From: an uncultured Porphyromonadaceae bacterium | GTDB lineage: Bacteria; Bacteroidota; Bacteroidia; Bacteroidales; Muribaculaceae | Length of the DNA: 10,772 nucleotides | Assembly: GCA_937892215.1 (NCBI GenBank) | Contig: CALAVE010000059.1 | Location: forward strand, 1-10,772 | Reading direction: 5' to 3' | In this document: piece by piece, positions 5,642 through 10,772 of the stretch | How positions within the stretch are numbered: the first letter of the stretch is position 1 | How the letters are laid out: each line of letters begins with the position of its first letter | Translations under genes and position numbers: made by a program | The notes under the pieces: model-generated | Told to the model about the DNA's origin: nothing | The model's database searches: none | The model's input: only the letters and a program-made list of their open reading frames with translations

Positions 5642-7768
5642 TTACAGCCTCATGCTCAGCGAAATGCGCTTGCGCTCCAAATCCACTCCTATCACTCGCA
5701 CTCGCACGTGCTGACCGATTTTAACAACTTTTCCCGCGTTTCTCACTCGCTCTTTACTCAGTTGGGAGATGTGAACAAGCCCGTTCTCATGTAGCCCTAT
5801 GTCCACAAATGCGCCGAACTGCGCCACGTTGGTTACTATGCCGTTTAGTTCCATGCCCTCGCGCAAGTCCTTGATGTCACGGATGTTATCGTCAAATTCC
5901 AGCACCTCCACTGTGTTGCGGGGGTCGCGCCCGGGCTTCTCCATCTCGGCCATGATGTCGGTCAGTGTGGGCATTCCCACGTCTGCGCTCACATAGCGCT
6001 TCAGTTCCACTCTCTCCCGTGCCGACGCGTCGCTTATCAACTCCTTTACGCTGCATCCGCAGTCGCGCGCCATTCGCTCCACCAGCGCGTAGCGCTCGGG
6101 GTGTACGGCCGAGTTGTCCAGCGGATTCTCCGCGCCGGGCACGCGCAGGAAACCGGCACTCATCGTGAAGGTCTTGGCTCCCATCTTGGGCACTTTCATC
6201 AACTCGCTTCGGCTCTTGAACGCTCCGTTTTCGCCACGGTAGTTCACTATGTTTTGTGCCAGTACCGGACCCAGCCCCGACACGTATGTCAGCAGTTCTT
6301 TAGAGGCCGTGTTCACGTTCACGCCCACGCTGTTAACACAACTTTCCACCGTGAATTCCAGCGCCTCCCTCAGTCGGGTCTGGTCCACGTCGTGTTGATA
6401 TTGTCCCACGCCTATCGATTTGGGGTCTATCTTAACCAGTTCTGCCAGCGGGTCTATCAGGCGCCTGCCTATCGACACGGCGCCCCTAACTGTCACGTCT
6501 TTGTCCGGAAACTCTTCTCGCGCTATCTTCGAGGCAGAATACACCGACGCGCCGTTCTCGCTCACCACATACACGTCTATCGCCGTCCTGAACCGTATCT
6601 TCTTCAAAAATCGCTCTGTCTCGCGGCTCGCCGTGCCGTTGCCCAGCGCTATCGCCTGTATCTTGTATGCCTCGGTCAGGTACAGCAGTTTGCTCCGTGC
6701 GCCATCGGTGTCGTAGTGGGGGGCCGTGGGGTATATCACGTCGTTGCACAGCAGGTCGCCGTGCTCATCCAGGCATACCACCTTGCAGCCGGTGCGCTGC
6801 CCGGGGTCAATGGCCAGAACGCGCTTCTGCCCCAGTGGCGCGGCAAACAGTAGTTGGCGCACATTGCTCGCGAATGTGTTGATTGCCTCCTCGTCGGCGC
6901 GCTCTTTGCTGCTCGCCGCAAACTCGCTCTCTATCTGGGGCTTGAGCAGTCGCTTGTAACTGTCCTGCGCGGCTTCTTCCACCAGCTGGGACGCCTCGCC
7001 ACGCCCTTTCACCACTATCCGGCCTATGTTGTCCAGCGCACGCTCGTTGTCAATGTCGATGCTCACTTTCAGAAACCCTTCTTTCTCGCCTCGCCTTATT
7101 GCCAGCAACTGATGCGACTGGATGTGCCTCAGCGGACGGCTGAACTCGTAATAGTTCTCATAGTTCCGCCCCTCTATCTCTTTCCCTTTCACGTAATGAG
7201 AACTTATCACGGCCTCATGGCGGAACATTCGCCTCACGCTGTTCCTCACTGCGTTGTTCTCCGATATCCATTCGGCTATGATGTCTTGGGCTCCGGCTAT
7301 GGCGCTTTCCGCGTCGGGGACGCTCTCGCCGTTCACCCATTGCTCAGCACGCTCCACTATGTTGTCGCTTCGCTGCGACATGATTATCTTGGCCAGCGGC
7401 TCCAGACCCAGTTGTCGGGCAGCCTCTGCGCGCGTCTTTCGCTTTGGCTTGTATGGCAGGTACATGTCCTCTAGTTCTGTCGAGTCCCAGCACGCCAGTA
7501 TCTTTGCCGTCAGTTCCTCACTCAGTTTCCCCTGACTTTCAATCGTTTTCAGGATGGTACCCTTACGCTTTTCCAATTCGCGGTAGTACCGCAGTCTGGC
7601 TTCCACGCTTTGCACGCTCTCGTCGTCCAGATTCCCGGTCGCCTCCTTGCGGTAGCGGCTGATAAACGGTATCGTCGCGCCGTCATCCAGCAGTTTCACT
7701 GTGTTGCTCACCGAGTTTAGCCCGATGTTTAGTTCTTTCGAAATCAGTTCTGCTATCTTGTTTTGCAT
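5642..7768 (-). CDS. tex: Tex, S1-domain RNA-binding transcription accessory protein
   Basis: Tex is a highly conserved cytoplasmic nucleic-acid-binding protein linked to transcription and RNA metabolism; it was named as a regulator of toxin expression in Bordetella, and its exact mechanism is unsettled. The protein is 708 residues, close to other Bacteroidota Tex proteins and somewhat shorter than the roughly 775 residues of the proteobacterial ones. Domain order is canonical: N-terminal helical region with LLDDGATIPFISRYRKEATG (24-43); YqgF/RNase H-like domain with LAIDPGQRTGCK (318-329), ALGNGTASRETERF (374-387) and SENGASVYSAS (403-413); helix-hairpin-helix motifs with NVNTASKELL and SGLGPVLAQNIVNYR (484-511); and an S1 domain at 636-706 with FGAFVDIG and GLVHISQLS. 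The start is set by the family N-terminus; there is no clear Shine-Dalgarno. It follows the small TonB-domain gene by 41 bases with no promoter or terminator seen between, so the two are probably cotranscribed. It is followed by its own terminator. Confidence 0.97.
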   Translation of the reverse strand: MQNKIAELISKELNIGLNSVSNTVKLLDDGATIPFISRYRKEATGNLDDESVQSVEARLRYYRELEKRKGTILKTIESQGKLSEELTAKILACWDSTELEDMYLPYKPKRKTRAEAARQLGLEPLAKIIMSQRSDNIVERAEQWVNGESVPDAESAIAGAQDIIAEWISENNAVRNSVRRMFRHEAVISSHYVKGKEIEGRNYENYYEFSRPLRHIQSHQLLAIRRGEKEGFLKVSIDIDNERALDNIGRIVVKGRGEASQLVEEAAQDSYKRLLKPQIESEFAASSKERADEEAINTFASNVRQLLFAAPLGQKRVLAIDPGQRTGCKVVCLDEHGDLLCNDVIYPTAPHYDTDGARSKLLYLTEAYKIQAIALGNGTASRETERFLKKIRFRTAIDVYVVSENGASVYSASKIAREEFPDKDVTVRGAVSIGRRLIDPLAELVKIDPKSIGVGQYQHDVDQTRLREALEFTVESCVNSVGVNVNTASKELLTYVSGLGPVLAQNIVNYRGENGAFKSRSELMKVPKMGAKTFTMSAGFLRVPGAENPLDNSAVHPERYALVERMARDCGCSVKELISDASARERVELKRYVSADVGMPTLTDIMAEMEKPGRDPRNTVEVLEFDDNIRDIKDLREGMELNGIVTNVAQFGAFVDIGLHENGLVHISQLSKERVRNAGKVVKIGQHVRVRVIGVDLERKRISLSMRL

Positions 7769-7809
7769 ATCGTTATTGACTTATCTTATTCTTGTTCGGA
7801 TTGTCTTAA

Positions 7810-8256
7810 TTACTCGCTTGCCGGTGTTTTGGTCACTGGCGCCTTGAAATTTATCGGAAGCACATGCATCACTGCCACCGGCTCTCCGTTCACATAGGCC
7901 GGTATGAAGTCGGGCAGCATATTGCACACTCTCAGCGCCTCCTCATCCAGCTCAGGTGAAACTGAGCGGAGCACCTTCACGTTACTCACCTTGCCCGTCT
8001 TTTCCACCTTTAGCTGTATCAGCACCGTGCCGCCCACACCTGCATTGTATGCCTCGTCTGGATAGTTCAGGTTCTCGCTCAGGAACTTCACCAAGCCTTC
8101 ATTGCCGCCGAAAAACCGGGGCAGACTCCCGCGCATATCCAGTATCTCCTTATCCTGCAGAACTTGCTCTGCGCTCTCCTGCGTATATCCGTTAGCGGCA
8201 CCCACTATCGCCACTGCCAGCACCACCATTGCCCTTAAAATGAATCTCGTTTTCAT
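7810..8256 (-). CDS. Small periplasmic protein consisting of a TonB C-terminal domain
   Basis: A 148-residue protein. Residues 1-23 look like a signal peptide (MKTR, then a hydrophobic core, ending ANG). The rest is almost only a TonB C-terminal domain (about 50-138), with FFGGNEGLVKFLSENLNYP, GTVLIQLKVEKTGKV and LDEEALRVCNMLPDFIP. It matches the C-terminal part of the full TonB encoded nearby, but lacks the FEGRNKEFGAY segment, the charged periplasmic linker and a definite inner-membrane anchor. If the signal peptide is cleaved the product is free in the periplasm; if not, it is a short anchored TonB. The frame is open to 8313, but the ATG at 8256 is chosen because the signal peptide begins there and the extension is not membrane-like. 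A consensus promoter lies about 90 bases upstream and tex lies 41 bases downstream. It could compete with or assist TonB at receptors; this is inference. Confidence 0.87.
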   Translation of the reverse strand: MKTRFILRAMVVLAVAIVGAANGYTQESAEQVLQDKEILDMRGSLPRFFGGNEGLVKFLSENLNYPDEAYNAGVGGTVLIQLKVEKTGKVSNVKVLRSVSPELDEEALRVCNMLPDFIPAYVNGEPVAVMHVLPINFKAPVTKTPASE

Positions 8257-8350
8257 AATATATGTCGGTTTTTTAACATCGTCAATCTCACCGGACACCA
8301 TTCTCGGGCCCATAAGCCAAACCGCACCCCGGCATAACCATTACTAATTG

Positions 8351-8380
8351 CAAATGTAACAATTTAATTCCACAACCCAA
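8351..8380 (-). promoter_or_regulatory. Promoter of the small TonB-domain gene and tex
   Basis: The minus strand shows TTG (8380-8378), a 19-base spacer, and TACATTTG (8358-8351), an exact fit to the Bacteroidota -33/-7 consensus. Transcription would start near 8345, leaving a leader of about 89 bases before the ATG at 8256. It is the only good match in this intergenic region and lies downstream of the tonB terminator. Confidence 0.72.
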
Positions 8381-8471
8381 AATTTTCACCACCTTAACCT
8401 TAACCCCATATCGCCCCCCTATTCACTTCGCGAAATTCGCCTTAATCCGCGGTTAAATTCCCCTGCCTACT

Positions 8472-8514
8472 AAAATGTTAATGAGCGACTCACCTCATGC
8501 GAGCCGCTCATTAA
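8472..8514 (-). terminator. Terminator of the exbD-exbD-tonB operon
   Basis: Arms at 8501-8514 and 8478-8491 form a 14-base-pair stem with a 9-base loop. The one irregular pair is G-U on the minus-strand transcript but A-C on the plus strand, so the hairpin is built for minus-strand RNA. A short TTTT run (8475-8472) follows two bases after the stem. The T run is weak, so some read-through toward the next gene is possible. It begins 24 bases after the tonB stop codon. Confidence 0.8.
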
Positions 8515-8538
8515 TTCAGCGTTATACTAATTTAGTTA

Positions 8539-9399
8539 TTAGTTGGCGTTCTGCAACTTGAAGGTCACAGGCAGGGTGTACCACACGTTCACCGGCTGGC
8601 CATTCTGACGGCCAGGGATGAAGTCGGGCAATGAGCGGCATACGCGTACTGCCTCGGCGTCAAGGTCACGGTCCTTTGAACGTACCACCTTCACCTCGCC
8701 AACCTTACCGGTCTTGGTCACGACGAATTGGACTATCACCTTTCCGTCGATTCCCTTCTCAGCTGCGGCTGTCGGGTACTGGATGTGGCTGCTCAGATAC
8801 TTCATCAGTGCGGCATCGCCACCGGGGAACGTTGGCATCTGTTCCACACTCTTGAAGACCTCTTCCTTCTCCTGCTTAATTTCAGTCTTCTTCTCAACCA
8901 CCACTTCGTCCTTCAGGGTCTTTGTCACGTTACGGTCTTCTGTTCCCTTGTCGTTATCCTTCTGACCGAATGCCGTGTCTGTCTCCTTCAGTTCGTCCTG
9001 GTTCTTGATCTCGTCCTCACTCTTAACCTTCTCGTCCTCCACAATCGCAAGCTCGGTCACCTTCACCGATTTCAGCACTTCTTCTGGAAGTACTTCAGGC
9101 TCCGGCTGCTCCAGGCGCTCCTGCTCGGGCTCGTCAGGTTCGTTGGTCTCCATATCAATCAAGACCTCTTCTTGATCTGCTTGGTCAGCAAGCTGACGCT
9201 CGGCTATATACTCCTGCACCTTCGCAATCGACACTGCCAGGGCCACCACCAAGATTGCGCCTATAATCGTATAGAGCACAGCCTTGTTGTGACGCTTCGT
9301 CGACGTCGTTCGCATATCGTATGCGCCGAATTCCTTATTCCTGCCTTCAAATACGAGGTCACACCATTCGCGCGATGAAAGATCTACATCTTTTTGCAT
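8539..9399 (-). CDS. tonB: TonB energy transducer
   Basis: TonB spans the periplasm and passes proton-motive force from the ExbB-ExbD motor to outer-membrane TonB-dependent transporters. The 286-residue protein has the Bacteroidota TonB N-terminus FEGRNKEFGAYDMR (17-30), facing the cytoplasm, one membrane segment at about 41-59, and a long charged linker at about 66-185 rich in Glu, Lys and Pro (EPDEPEQERLEQPEPE, 87-102). The C-terminal TonB domain at about 187-282 carries MPTFPGGDAALMKYLSSHIQYP, GIDGKVIVQFVV and LDAEAVRVCRSLPDFIPG. It lies 48 bases after the second exbD with a good Shine-Dalgarno and is the last gene before the operon terminator. The linker is more acidic than the Pro-Lys linker of Escherichia coli TonB. 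Which transporters it serves cannot be told from this window. Confidence 0.96.
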   Translation of the reverse strand: MQKDVDLSSREWCDLVFEGRNKEFGAYDMRTTSTKRHNKAVLYTIIGAILVVALAVSIAKVQEYIAERQLADQADQEEVLIDMETNEPDEPEQERLEQPEPEVLPEEVLKSVKVTELAIVEDEKVKSEDEIKNQDELKETDTAFGQKDNDKGTEDRNVTKTLKDEVVVEKKTEIKQEKEEVFKSVEQMPTFPGGDAALMKYLSSHIQYPTAAAEKGIDGKVIVQFVVTKTGKVGEVKVVRSKDRDLDAEAVRVCRSLPDFIPGRQNGQPVNVWYTLPVTFKLQNAN

Positions 9400-9407
9400 A
9401 GTTTTAA

Positions 9408-9414
9408 TCTCCTT
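9408..9414 (-). promoter_or_regulatory. Shine-Dalgarno site of tonB
   Basis: The minus strand reads AAGGAGA, eight bases before the ATG at 9399. It lies in the 48-base gap after the second exbD, in which no promoter was seen, so tonB is expected to be translated from the operon mRNA. Confidence 0.8.
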
Positions 9415-9447
9415 TTCTTTTTTAGATTAATAAATCTTTTCACCACA

Positions 9448-10149
9448 TCACTTCTTCAGTGCCTCTCCTTGCAACAGCACCATCATCGCTGAATCCACCG
9501 CGTTGATGCGGTCTATCTGATAGCGGCTGATGTTGTTGATCTGCATCTCGTCCAAGATGCTCACAACGTGTGCGTAACTTGCGTTCGGAGTAGCCTTGAT
9601 TATCACAACGGGACGCTTCAGCGTTGAATCATTTCTGATCTCTTTTGCCTTGGCAAGATACACTGAGTCGTTAATCTCCTCGTTCTTGCTGAACTTCTGG
9701 GCTTTCCAGTCCTTCTTCAGCAACTCTATCTTCTCCACCACGGCTTTGTTACGCTCGCGTAATATCTCTCTCACAGCAGGAAGTGCGCCACCGGTCTTGT
9801 TGCCGAATTCTATCTGCTTCATCGGGTTAGATGTGGCCAGATTCTTCAGCTCCTCTCCTGTTGGAGGCATTCCGTCAAAGTAGTACAGTGTGCCGTCATC
9901 GGGCTTCGACAGACCATTTTCGTCCACCTTCCCGTCTATGATTATGGTCACTGCCTCACTTTGCTTCACCTTGTTCTGCTGTTCCTTCTCAACCTTCTCG
10001 TTGGTCGGTAACGCTATCTGAAGCGTTTGGCTCTTAATCATTGTCGTACACAGCATAAAGAACGTGATCAAAAGCATGTTCATGTCAACCATTGGAGTAA
10101 AGTCGATACGGGTATCGAACTTTTTCTGACGACTTTTTGTTTTTGCCAT
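9448..10149 (-). CDS. exbD: ExbD-type biopolymer transport protein (second copy)
   Basis: An inner-membrane partner of ExbB that couples proton flow to TonB. The 233-residue protein has a basic cytoplasmic N-terminus, then RIDFTPMVDMNMLLITFFML (14-33), the ExbD membrane segment, with D22 at the position of the proton-carrying Asp25 of Escherichia coli ExbD. The periplasmic part ends with the family core VVIIKATPNASYAHVVSILDE (starting at residue 181). Between residues about 72 and 180 is a charged, largely helical-looking insertion, making the protein about 90 residues longer than the 141-residue E. coli protein. It starts three bases after the stop of the first exbD, behind a strong Shine-Dalgarno that overlaps the last codons of that gene, so the two are likely translationally coupled. 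Confidence 0.94.
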   Translation of the reverse strand: MAKTKSRQKKFDTRIDFTPMVDMNMLLITFFMLCTTMIKSQTLQIALPTNEKVEKEQQNKVKQSEAVTIIIDGKVDENGLSKPDDGTLYYFDGMPPTGEELKNLATSNPMKQIEFGNKTGGALPAVREILRERNKAVVEKIELLKKDWKAQKFSKNEEINDSVYLAKAKEIRNDSTLKRPVVIIKATPNASYAHVVSILDEMQINNISRYQIDRINAVDSAMMVLLQGEALKK

Positions 10150-10152
10150 AGC

Positions 10153-10772
10153 TTATTCCTCCTCCGATTTTAATGCTGTCATCAGACTGAACTTATTCAT
10201 CTTCATGGTCTGCAGGTTATCCATAACCATGCTCGCCACGCTATAAGGCGTCGTCTGATCCGCTTTGATTGCTATACCTTTACCTTTTACCATCGATTCC
10301 TGCAACTCGGGGTTCACCGAGTTATAGGCTGCACGAATCCACATCTGGAACTCATTCAGGTTGTTCGGATCTTCATTCATGTTGATAGGTATTCCCGCTT
10401 TCTCCAGCGCTTTGTCACGCTCGTCGGTGGGCATATCCAGCCATTTGGCCATCTGGTTCATCGGAACTCCAAACGCGTTCATCTTCGAGAACGTCTCCAC
10501 TTGCTTCGTAGTCAGCTTCACAGGATTGCTCGGGTGCGCTGCGTTGTACAAGCTTTGCATGTTCTTTATCAGGTCGGCGCGGACTGTCTCACTCTTGAAG
10601 GTGGAGTCTTTACTACCGGTAATCTCCAAGAATACACGGCCTTCCGGACTTAGCAGCACCGATACCAGGTTGGCATCGGGAACCTTCTCCTCGCTTACTG
10701 ACGGGGGAGTGATTACTGTCACGGGTTCCTTCTGAAGGAATGTAGAAGTCAACATGAAGAAAGTCAACAGAA
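10153..10772 (-). CDS. exbD: ExbD-type biopolymer transport protein (first copy), 5' end beyond the window
   Basis: The frame is open to the window edge, so the N-terminus is missing. The visible part begins with the end of the ExbD membrane segment, LLTFFMLTSTF; the proton-binding Asp should lie just outside. The TTG at 10767 is an internal Leu codon, not a start. The periplasmic domain starts with VTVITPPSV and DANLVSVLLSPEGRVFLEI, and ends with the family core KGIAIKADQTTPYSVASMVMD. About 85 residues between these (including the QMAKWLDMPTDERDKALEKA stretch) are an insertion relative to E. coli ExbD. The first and second copies differ strongly, so they are not a recent duplication and may form a mixed complex. 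The gene ends in three Glu codons that also supply the ribosome site of the next gene. Confidence 0.92.
   Translation of the reverse strand, partial: LLTFFMLTSTFLQKEPVTVITPPSVSEEKVPDANLVSVLLSPEGRVFLEITGSKDSTFKSETVRADLIKNMQSLYNAAHPSNPVKLTTKQVETFSKMNAFGVPMNQMAKWLDMPTDERDKALEKAGIPINMNEDPNNLNEFQMWIRAAYNSVNPELQESMVKGKGIAIKADQTTPYSVASMVMDNLQTMKMNKFSLMTALKSEEE
10156..10165 (-). promoter_or_regulatory. Shine-Dalgarno site of the second exbD, inside the end of the first
   Basis: The minus strand reads GGAGGAGGAA, ending seven bases before the ATG at 10149. The same bases encode the final Glu codons of the first exbD, directly before its TAA stop. The arrangement suggests translational coupling of the two ExbD copies. 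Confidence 0.85.

Noticed and set aside
6101..6853. Plus-strand open frame of 250 codons
   Set aside because: Entirely antisense to the highly conserved tex coding region, with no family resemblance.
8257..8313. N-terminal extension of the small TonB-domain protein to an ATG at 8313
   Set aside because: The extra 19 residues precede a typical signal peptide that starts at 8256, and the spacing from the promoter fits the shorter form.
8728..9378. Plus-strand open frame of 216 codons, Leu-rich
   Set aside because: Antisense to tonB; the Leu/His-rich look comes from the Glu/Lys-rich TonB linker read in reverse.
9424..9437. Small inverted repeat AGATT/AATCT between the second exbD and tonB
   Set aside because: A five-base AT-only stem with no T run after it on the minus strand is too weak for a terminator, and tonB has a Shine-Dalgarno consistent with the shared operon.
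10765..10767. TTG as a start codon for the first exbD
   Set aside because: It falls inside the ExbD membrane segment, and the frame remains open to the window edge, so the true start lies outside.

Overview
The window looks like chromosomal DNA of a Bacteroidota bacterium, most likely of the order Bacteroidales (Prevotella- or Muribaculaceae-like; genus not resolved). The main reasons are the N-terminal TonB signature FEGRNKEFGAYDMR, two consecutive ExbD proteins ahead of TonB, a C-terminal tail of the type IX secretion sorting kind, secreted proteins built from chitobiase-type repeats, and promoters that fit the Bacteroidota consensus (TTG, 19-20 bases, TAnnTTTG). All seven genes lie on the minus strand, so transcription runs from high to low coordinates.

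Right part (about 8480-10772): the end of a TonB energy-transduction operon, exbD (cut by the window edge), exbD, tonB. The genes are tightly packed, the second exbD and tonB have strong Shine-Dalgarno sites, and the unit closes with a hairpin terminator. It should deliver proton-motive force to outer-membrane TonB-dependent transporters. exbB presumably lies just outside the window.

Middle part (about 5580-8380): a clear promoter drives a small signal-peptide protein that is essentially a lone TonB C-terminal domain. Forty-one bases later comes tex, a conserved RNA-binding transcription accessory protein. A terminator follows tex, and the -7 box of the next promoter sits inside its hairpin loop.

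Left part (about 191-5623): a two-gene operon for two large Ser/Thr-rich exported proteins. The first (920 aa) is a mosaic of beta-rich modules with an OB-fold-like segment and a type IX sorting-like tail. The second (784 aa) is a multi-repeat protein ending in a complete DNA/RNA non-specific endonuclease domain. The two share chitobiase-type repeats and a further unassigned domain, which suggests a paired surface or extracellular system acting on nucleic acid; that role is inferred. A strong terminator ends the operon.

Left edge (1-190): no convincing gene. It holds a degenerate 9-base tandem array (about 105-175); I see nothing definable in 1-77. No tRNA, rRNA, CRISPR array, insertion sequence or phage feature was seen.
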